From: Mycetocola miduiensis
GTDB lineage: Bacteria > Actinomycetota > Actinomycetes > Actinomycetales > Microbacteriaceae
Direction: 5' to 3'
DNA: 64,000 nucleotides
Assembly: GCF_900115155.1 (NCBI RefSeq)
Contig: NZ_FOVM01000003.1
Coordinates: forward strand, 210,747-274,746
Made by a program: the position numbers and the translations under genes. The first letter of the stretch is position 1. Every line of letters begins with the position of its first letter. Under the pieces are notes generated by a model that worked only from the letters and a program-made list of their open reading frames with translations, searched no databases and was not told where the DNA came from. Positions 33,874-43,546 of this stretch are shown here, piece by piece.

Positions 33874-35562
33874 ATGGGCGGCTCAGACCCCACCAGCGCG
33901 GGAGCGCCGGTCTCTGACGGCGGCCCGCACTCGTGGCTGTATCGAATCTTCCTGGCGGGGTCGGAGATGTTCGAGCGCCCGACCCCCAGCGACACGTTCC
34001 GCATCGCGAGCAACACGGTCGCCGCGATCTCGGCCTGCACGGTGATCGCCACCTACACCGTCGAACAGGGGCGTCTGCGCAGGTTCTCCGGCGCGCCCGA
34101 CGCGAAGCTGGATCTCCTGGTGGAGGCCGCCGATTATGCCGACGGCGTTCTCCCGAGCACGGACGGCGCTTGGCGGTACGCCCTCTTCCTCGCCGGCAAT
34201 TCGGTTCAGCACGGGTGTCTCGTCATCCGGTCGCAGTTACCGCCGTCCAGCGATGAGCTGTTCCTTCTGAGCGCACTCGCAAAACCGACGGGAGCCGCGC
34301 TAGCGACCTCCGAGTTGCTCCTTCGCGAGCGCCGCCGGACTGCCGAGCTCCGAAAGCACAGTGAAGCTCAGGCCGACATGAATCAGGCGATGTCGAGCAC
34401 GATTCAGCGGCTCGGGGCGCGGCAGCGCGTCCGCGATTCGTTCGCGACAGCCGTGGCCTCCGGCGGGGGTGAGACCGCGATCCTGGAGGCGCTCCGCGCG
34501 CTGACCGGACGGCCCGCGGTGCTTCAGGACTCCTTCGGCGACGAGCGGGCACGAGCCGCCCCCGAGGACCAGCGAGGGCCGAGAGCGGCTCTCGAGCAAG
34601 ACGACACTTTGCCGACGACCGACCGGGCCGTTCAGGAGTGGTGCGCGTCCGCCGTCCGCTCGAACGGCCAACTCCTCGGTTTCGTCGGCATACTCGATGC
34701 GGACCACACCGTGACGGACGACGATCGGATCGCGTTGGAGTATGCGAGCACTTCCCTCGCGATTGAGCTTAGCCATCGCCGGAATCTGGCTGAGATCGAA
34801 CTGCGCCTCGGACGGGACCTTGCCGCCGATCTGGTGTCGGGAGCGGACGCCGAAGGATCACGGATCCGCGCTGAGGCACTCCATTACGACCTTGGCCAGC
34901 CTCAGCGAGTCGTGCTCGCCTCGTGGGTGCTCCCTTCCCCGAAGGGAATCCAGACCGGTGCAGCACTCCGGCAAGCGCTCACGGCGCTGCAGGTCCCGGC
35001 GCTGGTCTCGCAGTATCGAGACTCGTCGCATCGGGACTCGGCCATGGCCGTCGTCGCGGACGATCGAAACCGGTCCGGGCTTTACGAGCAGCTCGCAATC
35101 GCCTTCGGCAGCCCGAAGGGGTCGATCGGAGTCGGAGGACGCTGCTCCGTGGCTGACTTGCCGACATCGTTCGCACAGGCGCGCAGAGCCCTGCGGATCC
35201 GAACCGAGTCGCGGGAACCGTACGGGCTCAGCAATCACGACGATCTCGGCCTGCTCCGGATACTGGACAGCAGCGACGGCGGTGCGGAAGTGGAGAGCTT
35301 CGTGCAGGAGTGGCTCGGCGTCCTCCTCGATCACGACCGGGTGCACCACTCCGAGCTCGTGCACACTCTGAGCGTGCACCTGGACTCCGGCGGGAACTAC
35401 GACCGCACGGCCGCGGCCTTGATCGTCCACCGGAGCACCGTCCGGTATCGGCTGGGCCGTATCGGCGAGTTGACCGGTCGCGACCTGTCCGATCCAGACA
35501 CCCGGTTCCACCTGCACGTCGCGACGCGCGCCTCCGCGGCGGTTCGTGGCGGCTCGCTTTGA
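33874..35562 (+). CDS. CdaR/PucR-family transcriptional regulator with GAF-like sensor
   Basis: A 562-residue regulator. Residues about 30-300 carry GAF-like sensor folds (FRIASNTVAAISACTVIATY early on, then LLGFVGILDADHTVTDDDRI). Residues about 305-430 form the GGDEF-like linker of CdaR proteins. The C-terminal PucR-type helix-turn-helix is clear near residues 495-555 (HSELVHTLSVHLDSGGNYDR, HRSTVRYRLGRIGELTGRDL). A GGTCACGGG lies before the ATG. It is the only gene on its strand here, so its target is unknown. The SMR and amine-catabolism genes downstream on the other strand are candidates. Confidence 0.88.
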   Translation: MGGSDPTSAGAPVSDGGPHSWLYRIFLAGSEMFERPTPSDTFRIASNTVAAISACTVIATYTVEQGRLRRFSGAPDAKLDLLVEAADYADGVLPSTDGAWRYALFLAGNSVQHGCLVIRSQLPPSSDELFLLSALAKPTGAALATSELLLRERRRTAELRKHSEAQADMNQAMSSTIQRLGARQRVRDSFATAVASGGGETAILEALRALTGRPAVLQDSFGDERARAAPEDQRGPRAALEQDDTLPTTDRAVQEWCASAVRSNGQLLGFVGILDADHTVTDDDRIALEYASTSLAIELSHRRNLAEIELRLGRDLAADLVSGADAEGSRIRAEALHYDLGQPQRVVLASWVLPSPKGIQTGAALRQALTALQVPALVSQYRDSSHRDSAMAVVADDRNRSGLYEQLAIAFGSPKGSIGVGGRCSVADLPTSFAQARRALRIRTESREPYGLSNHDDLGLLRILDSSDGGAEVESFVQEWLGVLLDHDRVHHSELVHTLSVHLDSGGNYDRTAAALIVHRSTVRYRLGRIGELTGRDLSDPDTRFHLHVATRASAAVRGGSL

Positions 35563-35614
35563 ACGCCCTCATAAATCGGATGTGCGCATGGCGAATGCAA
35601 GCCTGGAGCGGCCT

Positions 35615-35638
35615 CCTTCTCCGTCGGCGGAGAGAAGG
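35615..35638. terminator. Candidate terminator after the CdaR-like gene
   Basis: CCTTCTCCG and CGGAGAGAAGG (35615-35638) can form a stem with one bulge, 53 bases after the stop. The rest of the 368-base gap 35563-35930 has no gene I can support. A minus-strand open frame there is low quality. Confidence 0.4.
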
Positions 35639-35930
35639 CTTCATAGCGTTGGGCTTGGGAGATCCCCGCTCATCTCTCGGATCGCTGTCGTGACCCGAGC
35701 GGACTCATTTTGCCCACGGTCCGTGCAAACGGCCGGCAGGAAGAAGTCCACCTCACGATCGCTCAACGTGACGACGGGAGGGATGGAGGGGTTGACCCGC
35801 TGATTCGGACCGTGCAACTTCGCCCGAGACCGTGGACGTCGGGGCGGAAGTGGGTTCTCGTAGTTGGAATGGCGTGCGCTGACTCCGCCAGTTGCGCTAT
35901 GCACGTGAACCGTTCGTTCGGAGATTTCTC

Positions 35931-36320
35931 TCACGGGCTGATCTGTGCTGACCTCGCCCGTTCGGGAAGGTTCACTGCAACGACACCGACAATGATCAGG
36001 CCAATTCCTGCCCCTTTGAGCACGGTCGCTTCCTCTCCCAGTAAGGCAATACCAATCGCAGCAACAGCTGCCGTACCCGCCCCCGACCACACCGCGTAGG
36101 CGACCCCGAGTGGAATGCGCCCGAGACAACGAGAAAGCAAGAAATAGCTCATCGCGTAGAGAATAAGGACCACCCCGCTGGGCACCGGCAGGGTAAACGT
36201 TTGAGTGGTCGGGAGCAGGCTGGTCGCCACAACTTCCAGCGCGATTGCGCCGAATAAAAGCAGCCAACTGGTTGCCAGGCGTGGACCCAGGACCGGTGTA
36301 TCACGTGTCACTTCGCTCAT
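35931..36320 (-). CDS. Small multidrug resistance (SMR) transporter subunit
   Basis: A 129-residue four-helix membrane protein of the DMT/SMR family, acting as a proton-coupled antiporter for cations or guanidinium-type compounds. The essential membrane Glu is present in helix 1 (LLLFGAIALEVVATSLL, residue about 28). Helix 3 has the signature GVAYAVWSGAGTAAVAAIG. It has an extended N-terminus and C-terminal tail compared with its partner. The ATG directly follows the partner's stop, so they are co-translated and likely form a heterodimer as in EbrAB or YkkCD. Confidence 0.92.
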   Translation of the reverse strand: MSEVTRDTPVLGPRLATSWLLLFGAIALEVVATSLLPTTQTFTLPVPSGVVLILYAMSYFLLSRCLGRIPLGVAYAVWSGAGTAAVAAIGIALLGEEATVLKGAGIGLIIVGVVAVNLPERARSAQISP

Positions 36321-36641
36321 TCAGGCTACGCCTCCAAGGTTGAGCACAACGACGCCGGCGACGATGCACAGGATTCCGCCGATTTTTTTCATCGAGGCGG
36401 ACTCTTGGAAGTAAAGGATTCCGATCAGTGCGATAGCGGCAGTGCCGATCCCAGCCCAGAGAGCGTAGGTGATCCCCAACTCAAGAGTTCGTAACGTCTG
36501 CGCCAAGAAATAGAAGGCAACTACATAGAGGGAAGCGACCGCGATGCTGGGCGCAAGCCGACGAAAACCTTCAGTGCGGGGTAGCACGGCAGTGGCAACA
36601 ACTTCTGCGGCGATGGCGAGACCCAACAATATCCACGTCAT
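36321..36641 (-). CDS. Small multidrug resistance (SMR) transporter subunit, EmrE-like
   Basis: A 106-residue four-helix SMR protein of canonical length. The essential Glu is E13 in helix 1 (ILLGLAIAAEVVATAVLP), and the signature is GITYALWAGIGTAAIALIG. The ATG at 36641 has GGGAGCAGAA upstream. An ATG at 36683 would add a basic leader and was rejected. Part of this gene (36390-36444) recurs almost exactly at 7136-7190. A guanidine riboswitch, common before such pairs, is not evident upstream. Confidence 0.93.
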   Translation of the reverse strand: MTWILLGLAIAAEVVATAVLPRTEGFRRLAPSIAVASLYVVAFYFLAQTLRTLELGITYALWAGIGTAAIALIGILYFQESASMKKIGGILCIVAGVVVLNLGGVA

Positions 36642-36833
36642 TTCTGCTCCCTTACGTACAAACCTTCGTTGCTCCACTGCCACCTATCTACCGCTGGGCT
36701 CCGCCTTCGCTTCCCCTTCGCCAAGTTGCGGATCGGCACCGCAAGAAGAGGACGGGAGCTGGGCCACGTCACCTGCCGCTACCGTCCTATCCTGGTCAGC
36801 GGGTGGCGCCCAGAAACGAACGTCGACGCTAAC

Positions 36834-38240
36834 CTAGCGTCCGCTAACCGCATCTGCGATCCGGGCCGCTATATGCGTGCGGGGATTGGCGGTCTCGTAT
36901 TCGCGTCGATCTGCGAACCGGTATGCCGAATAGAGTGTCGAGGCGCCGATCCACCGCAGCGGTTCCATTTCCCAGTTTCTCGCCCTGTGATTGACCCAGG
37001 GAAGAGCCGTCAGCGCAGTCTGTTCGCCAAGTATCAAGTCACGCACGGTCCGCGCGGCGAGATTCGTGCCGCTTAGGCCGTGTCCGACATAGCCGCCAGC
37101 GGTAGCGATCCCGGCGGCAGGGTCGTAGGTCACAGCCGCCGACCAGTCGCGAGGCACACCGAGGACTCCCGACCAGGAGTGATGCAGGCGGGTTCGGCCA
37201 AGTCCGGGGAACAGCTCTCTGAGCCGCGTCGCAAGCTGGCCGATCGCCTTCTGAGCCGTCTTCCCATCCCTATCAAAGCTTGATGCGAAGTTGTACGGGA
37301 CCCCCCGGCCGCCGAGGGCGATCCGACCATCAGCGGTGCGCTGGACGTACGCGAAGCTGTGCGCCATGTCACCGAGCAACTCAGCGCCATTCCAGCCGAC
37401 GGAATCCAGTTCGGAATCACTAAGGCGTTCGGTGACGATCATGCTGCTATTCATCGGCAGGAGCCGACGCCTCTGTCCCGGGAGAGAACTCGTGTAGCCC
37501 TCCACTGCCTGAACGATGTTCCGAGCGCCCACTTCTCCTTTGTCTGTGGTGACGACGTGTGGGCTGATGGCCGTCACCGTTGTGCCTTCGTATATCCGGA
37601 CCCCAGCGCGCTCCGCCGCGGCCGCGATGCCCTGGACGTAGTGCATGGGGTGCACGCGGGCGCAATGAGGGGTCCAGTACGCGCCAAGGGCGCCACGGAC
37701 TCGGACGCGGTCCGAGAGCTCTGCCGGACTCAACTCGAACAAGTCGTCGTCACCCCAGCCGTTCTGACGCAGCGACTTGAGATTGGAGCGCATCCGTGTG
37801 AGTTGAGCCGGGTTGGTTGCCACATGGATGAGACCGTCCTTGTCGACGTGCTCGCCAAACCCTTCTGCATTGGCCACGCGGACAGATTCGTCAACGGCGC
37901 CGAACATCTCTCGCTGGAGGGCGATAGCGCTGGCATGCCCGCCTTCACGTGCATAGTGCCGGAACAATCCCGCCGGTTTCGCGCTCATCCAGCCGCCATT
38001 GCGGCCTGAAGCGCCGAATCCGACGAACTCCTGCTCCAGAACCGCAATCGTCAACGTGGGGTCGCTCTGCTTCAAGTAGTAGGCAGTCCAGAGCCCTGTT
38101 AAGCCTGCGCCAACAATGGCCACGTCAACCTCTATCGGTCCCGTCAGCGCGGAACGAACAGATGGGCGGCCGGAGTCGCGCAGCCAGTACGAGACTCCCC
38201 CGTTGGCGAAGGTGTTGCTGAGTCCTTGGATATTGCTCAC
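36834..38240 (-). CDS. FAD-dependent amine/amino-acid oxidoreductase (DAO, PuuB-like)
   Basis: A 468-residue flavoenzyme of the D-amino-acid-oxidase fold. The dinucleotide motif is VDVAIVGAGLTGLWTAYYLK near residue 40, followed by FGASGRNGGWMSAK, which is typical of gamma-glutamylputrescine oxidase and glycine/sarcosine-type enzymes. The C-terminal flavin contact appears as GYVGHGLSGTNLAARTVRDL. A GTG at 38240 with GGAA upstream is preferred; a GTG at 38282 would add 14 residues. It closes the minus-strand amine cluster after a 115-base gap. The most likely role is oxidation of an amine or N-substituted amino acid to an aldehyde and ammonia or amine. Confidence 0.88.
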   Translation of the reverse strand: MSNIQGLSNTFANGGVSYWLRDSGRPSVRSALTGPIEVDVAIVGAGLTGLWTAYYLKQSDPTLTIAVLEQEFVGFGASGRNGGWMSAKPAGLFRHYAREGGHASAIALQREMFGAVDESVRVANAEGFGEHVDKDGLIHVATNPAQLTRMRSNLKSLRQNGWGDDDLFELSPAELSDRVRVRGALGAYWTPHCARVHPMHYVQGIAAAAERAGVRIYEGTTVTAISPHVVTTDKGEVGARNIVQAVEGYTSSLPGQRRRLLPMNSSMIVTERLSDSELDSVGWNGAELLGDMAHSFAYVQRTADGRIALGGRGVPYNFASSFDRDGKTAQKAIGQLATRLRELFPGLGRTRLHHSWSGVLGVPRDWSAAVTYDPAAGIATAGGYVGHGLSGTNLAARTVRDLILGEQTALTALPWVNHRARNWEMEPLRWIGASTLYSAYRFADRREYETANPRTHIAARIADAVSGR

Positions 38241-38355
38241 CAGAGGTTCCTGTCTTCCTCGATTTGTCCCGCCCACGTTCACGGTGGAGTGCGTTCATTG
38301 GGGTGCCGCGCAGGCCCTCATCGGTCGCCCGTGGGGGCCTGCGCCGTGCAGTCTG

Positions 38356-39774
38356 CTACGCGAGGATTCTCGCTTTGCGGCGCTGATAAGTGAGTTTCAT
38401 CAGCACGATGTAGACCAGCATCGTCGTTGCCACCGCGGGCAGAGTGGCGGTGGTGTATGGGAACACCGGGGCGGACGTGAAGGTGATCGGGTCGAGGATC
38501 AAGAAGAAGACCACCATGCCGACAGCAAGGCTGATGAAGCCGACGAGATTGAACCCGCCGGTGTACCAGTATGCCGATCCACGTGAGTCGCTAAACAGAC
38601 CATCGATGTCGAGCTGCTGCCTGCGGACGATGAAATAGTCCGCTATCTGCAGCCCGCAGAGTGGCCCGAAGACAACGGCGGAGAGCGTCAGGAAGGTACC
38701 GAAGTTCTCGTAGAACGGTTCAGCCGCGAACACGATGACGGCAATCGAGACAATCACAGACACCCCGGTCGCGCGACGCCAACTCAGCCTCGCATCGATC
38801 GAGGGCTGCTGCTTCAATGCCAGGGCAGCGGTGTAGACACCGACCATTGTCGTTCCTATGTTGGAGATGATGACAAAGGCGAATGCCGGCAGCGCTAAAG
38901 CGAGGCCCCCCATTTGGAAGAGCCCAGCGATCGGGTTTCCAGCGGATCCAGGAAAGAGCAGTTCGGAATAGAGACCGATCAGGCAGATGATCGCGACGGC
39001 CAAACCAAGTCCGAGAACCACCGGGAGGATGGACTTTCGAGTGCCTTTGTTGAAGCGGCTCATGCCCCCGACATATGGCCACCAAGACAACGCTGTGGCG
39101 AGCATCAGTTCGATTCCCGTTGTGTAGTCGAGGATGGGGTTGTCACTCGCGAAGGCGGGTTGGGCAGCGAACAGTTTCTCGAACCCGAGGGAGGCGACGA
39201 TCGCAATGATGACCATGAGGCCTAGTGCGATCACCGACGTCGCCACGATCGGGCCGACCCGCCGAAGGATGCCAGGGCCGCGGCTAATGAAGAGGAACAC
39301 GACGACAAGACACACGATGCTGGTCGCACCTTGCACTATCCATGACAGCTCCGCTGGGATCAAATCGAGCGCAACAGCAAGGTACGCCGCCGATTTTCCG
39401 CTGAGGATCATGAGGGTTGTGCCCCATCCGATCGTGAACAGGAAGATCAGGGCGACGCTGACGCGTGATCCGCGGTTACCGAACACGACTCGGGTCGATC
39501 GCACCGCTTCGAGTCCGTATCGGGTGGCCATCGGCACGGTCGCGAGCCAGACCAGGAACATGCCGGCGAGCATGGCGGCTGGCATGACGATTGTGCCCTT
39601 GCCGGCCGGCAGGTAATAGGCCACGTAGGCACCGATGATGAAACACCAGGTGGCCACGGCGGCCTGTGCGGAGCTGAAGAACAGTGTTCTGGGCTTCCAC
39701 TGTCGCTCGCTGGACAGCAGCGGGAGTGACCCTTCGGTGCCGGAGACCGAAACTCCATCCATGGATGTTGTCAC
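38356..39774 (-). CDS. NCS1-like (purine/cytosine permease family) transporter
   Basis: A 472-residue membrane protein with about 12 helices and the LeuT-like fold of nucleobase-cation symport permeases. Early markers are SSAQAAVATWCFIIGAYVAY and LVWLATVPMATRYGLEAVRS. Later come LATALSWWPYVGGMSRFN (helix 6 region) and FGPLCGLQIADYFIVRRQQL. In this group members import nucleobases, hydantoins, allantoin, thiamine precursors or amines. The setting among amine oxidases favours an amine or N-heterocycle. I start at the GTG 39774, which overlaps the preceding small gene's stop by four bases with GGGTGG upstream. Confidence 0.88.
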   Translation of the reverse strand: MTTSMDGVSVSGTEGSLPLLSSERQWKPRTLFFSSAQAAVATWCFIIGAYVAYYLPAGKGTIVMPAAMLAGMFLVWLATVPMATRYGLEAVRSTRVVFGNRGSRVSVALIFLFTIGWGTTLMILSGKSAAYLAVALDLIPAELSWIVQGATSIVCLVVVFLFISRGPGILRRVGPIVATSVIALGLMVIIAIVASLGFEKLFAAQPAFASDNPILDYTTGIELMLATALSWWPYVGGMSRFNKGTRKSILPVVLGLGLAVAIICLIGLYSELLFPGSAGNPIAGLFQMGGLALALPAFAFVIISNIGTTMVGVYTAALALKQQPSIDARLSWRRATGVSVIVSIAVIVFAAEPFYENFGTFLTLSAVVFGPLCGLQIADYFIVRRQQLDIDGLFSDSRGSAYWYTGGFNLVGFISLAVGMVVFFLILDPITFTSAPVFPYTTATLPAVATTMLVYIVLMKLTYQRRKARILA

Positions 39775-39977
39775 AGGAACCACCCCACAATCAGCGCGCC
39801 GATGGGCAAGACAACGGTGAGGATGATGAGCGGCAGATACTGGCGGCCGTGGAGCTTCGGTTCGAGGGCGTTGGAGTGCCACTCTCTGAGGCGAGTCTGC
39901 ATCTCGCGTTGATAGATGTCGGCGGTGATGTTCGAGACGGTGGTTGTTGTGATGGCGTCGGCGTTATGAATGCTCAT
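39771..39977 (-). CDS. 68-residue single-helix membrane peptide coupled to the NCS1-like permease
   Basis: A small protein with a polar N-terminal half (residues 1-44, including REMQTRLREWHSNALEPKL) and one C-terminal membrane helix (LPLIILTVVLPIGALIVGWF). I do not recognise a family. It starts two bases after the monoamine oxidase stop, and its TGA overlaps the permease GTG, so all three are translationally linked. By analogy with small helper subunits of other solute symporters, it may assemble with the permease, but that is inference. Confidence 0.75.
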   Translation of the reverse strand: MSIHNADAITTTTVSNITADIYQREMQTRLREWHSNALEPKLHGRQYLPLIILTVVLPIGALIVGWFL

Positions 39978-39979
39978 GA

Positions 39980-41317
39980 TCAGCCCTGTTCGACGAGCAG
40001 GTCGGCGTCGGCGTCCGCCGAGGCGGCGTGGAGTTTCTCGTTTGATTGGGCGGCTGCGCGAGCCCCGGATTCGATGGCACCATCGAACCAGCCGGCCCAT
40101 CCGGACGCTAGATCGGAGTTGCCGAAGAAGACGCGACCGTGGGGCTGCTGCAGCGCCTGCGAGTGGGCGATGACCTGTCCAGGGCGGTACGCCATCCAGG
40201 TCCCGTTGGAGAATTTGTCGTTGTTCCAGTCGTGAGAGTCTGAATCGAGCACTTCGATACCCGGGAGAAATTCTTGGACAGCGCGCGTGACTGCTTCGAG
40301 GTCGCTGCCGTCGAGGTCTGCCTCAGCGGACGCGAAGCCACACAGGTAGCTCCCCTCGTCCGTCGTGTATTCCGTGGCGAGCCATTTCAAAGTTGTGTGT
40401 ATGCCTACCCCAAAGAATGCCTCGTCCTGTTTGGGTACGAGCGCCCAGATTTTCACAGACTCGCCGGCTTGCTTTTCGGTCGCCATCGCTTGGTGTGAAT
40501 AGGGCAGGGAGGGGCTGAAGTCTATCCGTTCCCACGTGTTGATCGGCGCGGTGACGATGACGTGTTTCGCCGTGTACTGGGTGCCGTCCTCGGCGGTTAC
40601 CACGACGTGGTCGCCATGGTCCCTGACCTGTCTGACGTCGACGTTGTACTCAACTCGGAGCTGCTGGTCGTGCAGTATTCGCTCGATCAGTACCCCGGTT
40701 CCGCCGACGATTTTGTCCACCAGGAAGAGGTACCAGCCGACGGCGCTGCCGAAACCCGTGTTCCACGACAGGACGTGCAGGGCGGACAGTTTGTCTGGAT
40801 AGGCACCGAAGTAGAACGCGGGCCACGCAAGGATGAAATCACGGACACGGTCTGGAAGGTCGAAGCGGTCCACGTAGTCGCTGAACGGGATGTCGAGATC
40901 TTCAAGTCCGGGTTGTCCGAGCGGCTCTTCATAGAAGCGAATGCGGTCTGAGTCCGAGTCGATGCGCGCGATCACTCGCTCAAGAGCCGGCCAGTCTGAG
41001 GCGGGAAACGGGAATGGGGCGTTGATGATTTCTCCGCCGATGCCCCAGCCGAATTTGTCGTAGGTGGGGCTCTGAAACAGCTCGAGTCCATAGCGTTCGA
41101 TCTCAGCTTTGACGTAGCGCTGTTGATCGGGTGCAATCCAGGTGCCGCCGAACTCGAGTGCCTTCTCCTTGCCACGGAAGTGCTTGTACCACGTGCGTCC
41201 GCCGAGACGGTCTCGCCCTTCCAAGACCAGCACAGAGTGGCCGGCTTCGGCCGAATCTCTCGCAGCGGTGGCACCGGCAAAACCGGCGCCGATCACAATA
41301 ACATCAACTGACTCCAT
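39980..41317 (-). CDS. Flavin monoamine oxidase family protein
   Basis: A 445-residue FAD enzyme of the monoamine oxidase/putrescine oxidase family. The N-terminal nucleotide motif is VIVIGAGFAGATAARDSAEA, with the GG doublet motif as GRDRLGGRTWYKHFRG. The C-terminal FAD motif appears as GRVFFGNSDLASGWAGWFDG then AIESG. The ATG at 41317 has GGAGAACTGTCA upstream. It sits between the aldehyde dehydrogenase and the small membrane peptide, so amine to aldehyde to acid is the evident flow. Confidence 0.9.
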   Translation of the reverse strand: MESVDVIVIGAGFAGATAARDSAEAGHSVLVLEGRDRLGGRTWYKHFRGKEKALEFGGTWIAPDQQRYVKAEIERYGLELFQSPTYDKFGWGIGGEIINAPFPFPASDWPALERVIARIDSDSDRIRFYEEPLGQPGLEDLDIPFSDYVDRFDLPDRVRDFILAWPAFYFGAYPDKLSALHVLSWNTGFGSAVGWYLFLVDKIVGGTGVLIERILHDQQLRVEYNVDVRQVRDHGDHVVVTAEDGTQYTAKHVIVTAPINTWERIDFSPSLPYSHQAMATEKQAGESVKIWALVPKQDEAFFGVGIHTTLKWLATEYTTDEGSYLCGFASAEADLDGSDLEAVTRAVQEFLPGIEVLDSDSHDWNNDKFSNGTWMAYRPGQVIAHSQALQQPHGRVFFGNSDLASGWAGWFDGAIESGARAAAQSNEKLHAASADADADLLVEQG

Positions 41318-41403
41318 TGACAGTTCTCCATTCGGGTTGAGGGCGCTTTTGTGCCCGGGTACTGAGTTGAAAATGTGGGTCGAGCGTATAGCCCGGTGCG
41401 GAA

Positions 41404-42957
41404 TTACCAGGCTTCTTCGTCCTGGTACGGGAACCACCAGAAGTCCTGTACGGAGGCGGTGGGGTCAACCATGACGAGCTTCGTGTGCCGGAAGGTGTCC
41501 AGGCCCTCGGCCCCGAGCTGCCGACCGATACCGGAAAGCTTGCGGCCGCCGAATGGGCCGGCATCGTTGTCGAGGAGGGGTGCGTTGACCCACACCATCC
41601 CGGTGACCAGCTCACGCTGGGCCCGGTCGATTTCGACGATGTCGGTCGAGTACAGCGTCGCTCCCAAACCAAATGGGGAGTTGTTCGTCAGTTCGATCGC
41701 CTCGTCGAAGCTGGATACCTTGTATACAGGAGCAATCGGTCCGAACACTTCCTGGGTGTACAGGTCCATGCCGGTGTTGCAGCCCTCGATGATCGTCGGA
41801 GTGAAGAAGTAGCCGTCGGCGAGGTCGCCGCCGAGCTCAGGGCGAGAGCCGCCGATGACGATTCGTGCACCCTGTTCCACCGCGCGCGCCAACAGCGATT
41901 CGATTCGCGCGCGTTCGTTCCGGTTCTCCATGGGGCCGATGTCGACACGATCGAGGCCGTGACCGATACGCAGCTGCTGGACGTTTCGAACGAAAGCCGT
42001 CATGAAATCGTCGTAAACATCCTCATGAACCAGGATTTTCTCTGCAGAGGTGCAGACCTGTCCACAGTTGAGGAACGCCGCGAATGTTGCAGCTTGCGCG
42101 GCTACCTCGATCGGCGCCGACGGCATAACGATGAAGGAGTCGCTTCCGGATGCTTCGATCAAGAAGGGTTTGAATGTGTCCGCGCATGCCCTCGCCACCG
42201 CACGCCCGGTCGGAACGCTTCCGGTGAATGCCACCATATGAGTATCCGGGTGCGCGACGAGGTGTTTGGCTGCTTCGGCGCCACCAGGCAGGCACTGAAC
42301 GAGTCCGGGGTCAAGCGCTTCGAAAGCCTGCATGAAGGCCAAGGTGGTGAGACTCGCGTTTTCAGAAGGCTTGACGACGACCGAGTTGCCGGCGGCCAGC
42401 GCCGCTGCGGCAGACCACATGAGCAAAAGGATGGGAAAGTTGGCGGGGAGGACGATCACGACCGTGCCCATGGCCTCTTTGATCGTGAAATGGGTCTGAC
42501 CGGCGACGGCTGTTCCATGGATTGATCCAATGGAGTGTCGACCGATTTCGGCGTAGTAGTCGAGTGCAGACGCGGCCCAGCCGATCTCGTCGACAGATTC
42601 TTTGAATGGCTTCCCGGTCTCGAGCGTCATGATCTCGGCCACCAGACGCGCTCGCTGGCGCATGGAGGTAGCAACTTCATGCAGCAGTTCAGCCCGCACC
42701 AACGCGGTACGTGCGTTCCACATCTGTTGGGCTGTGTTCGCAGCGGTGATGACCGACTCGATCTGAGCGATGGTCGGGTCGACGAAGCTGCCGAGCGGCC
42801 TCATCGTGGCGGGATCGAGAACGATCTCTCGTCGTGCCCCACTTGCAGCTGTGAGACCACCGACACCGTAATACTGGTCGGACACGGACTCAAGGATCTG
42901 AGCGGCTCCGTCTGAGGGGCTCATCTCGAGGGGCGACACGGGTGTAGTAGACGACAT
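41404..42957 (-). CDS. NAD(P)-dependent aldehyde dehydrogenase
   Basis: A 517-residue enzyme oxidising an aldehyde to the acid. Catalytic residues are C302 (FLNCGQVCTS), E268 (FLIEASGSDS), N173 (VLPANFPI) and K196 (VVKPSEN). The usual LELGG around the Glu reads LIEASGSD here, which is seen in divergent subfamilies. The ATG at 42957 is used; upstream in-frame starts reach into the gap. It should accept the aldehyde made by the neighbouring amine oxidases. The 241 bases upstream (42958-43198) may hold a promoter, but I could not define one. Confidence 0.92.
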   Translation of the reverse strand: MSSTTPVSPLEMSPSDGAAQILESVSDQYYGVGGLTAASGARREIVLDPATMRPLGSFVDPTIAQIESVITAANTAQQMWNARTALVRAELLHEVATSMRQRARLVAEIMTLETGKPFKESVDEIGWAASALDYYAEIGRHSIGSIHGTAVAGQTHFTIKEAMGTVVIVLPANFPILLLMWSAAAALAAGNSVVVKPSENASLTTLAFMQAFEALDPGLVQCLPGGAEAAKHLVAHPDTHMVAFTGSVPTGRAVARACADTFKPFLIEASGSDSFIVMPSAPIEVAAQAATFAAFLNCGQVCTSAEKILVHEDVYDDFMTAFVRNVQQLRIGHGLDRVDIGPMENRNERARIESLLARAVEQGARIVIGGSRPELGGDLADGYFFTPTIIEGCNTGMDLYTQEVFGPIAPVYKVSSFDEAIELTNNSPFGLGATLYSTDIVEIDRAQRELVTGMVWVNAPLLDNDAGPFGGRKLSGIGRQLGAEGLDTFRHTKLVMVDPTASVQDFWWFPYQDEEAW

Positions 42958-43198
42958 TGTCTTTCCTTTGGTTCGGTCGTGAGGTGTTACTGGATGATTC
43001 AAGTGGACTATCGCCAGGTACCGAATCGTACCCAGATATGAATTATTCGAATTTGTTGGGCTTGAGACTGAAACGTCTGACGACGCGTCCTGTCTTGGGG
43101 GCTCGCTCAGGTGGCCATTACCGTGCACTTGACAGCGAGGTACAGAATCGGGGCGAATATCTCCTCGCGGGAGACCGCACTGTCTGTCCGGGCGCCGG

Positions 43199-43546
43199 TC
43201 ATACGCCCACAACCGTTGTGTAGGACTTGATGATCGTTTTCCGGATCACCCAACGACCACGCCATCCGGCTTCGAGATACACGGTGGTGCCGGCAATCAA
43301 CGGAATCCTCGAGCCGTCATCGCGGACGAGCTCTCCCTCACCCTCGATCACGTGGAAGTATTCCTCGTATCCCTCGTGGTTGGTTGTAAACGCGCCGGGT
43401 GTCGAATACCAGAGTCCGAACTCGGCGGCTTTCGTGCTGTGCAAGGTCAGGGTGCTTGCCGTTGGTGAGCCAGATGTGACGCGGTCGGCGGCGATTTCCG
43501 CAGGTTCCGGCCACGTGATCTCGGCGACGTTATGGATGACGTTCAT
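43199..43546 (-). CDS. Cupin-domain protein (cupin_3-like)
   Basis: A 115-residue single-cupin protein of the group that includes EutQ and ureidoglycine aminohydrolase-type domains. The two cupin motifs are visible: [20 protein letters not shown] with [10 protein letters not shown], then [19 protein letters not shown]. The metal-binding His/Glu set is only partly kept. It overlaps the upstream flavin oxidase by four bases. A role in handling an amine-derived intermediate is possible. Confidence 0.82.
   Translation of the reverse strand: MNVIHNVAEITWPEPAEIAADRVTSGSPTASTLTLHSTKAAEFGLWYSTPGAFTTNHEGYEEYFHVIEGEGELVRDDGSRIPLIAGTTVYLEAGWRGRWVIRKTIIKSYTTVVGV

Noticed and set aside
36642-36833. Guanidine riboswitch upstream of the SMR pair
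   Set aside because: I looked on the minus strand for the conserved ykkC-type cores and paired ACGR-loop hairpins and did not find a convincing match.
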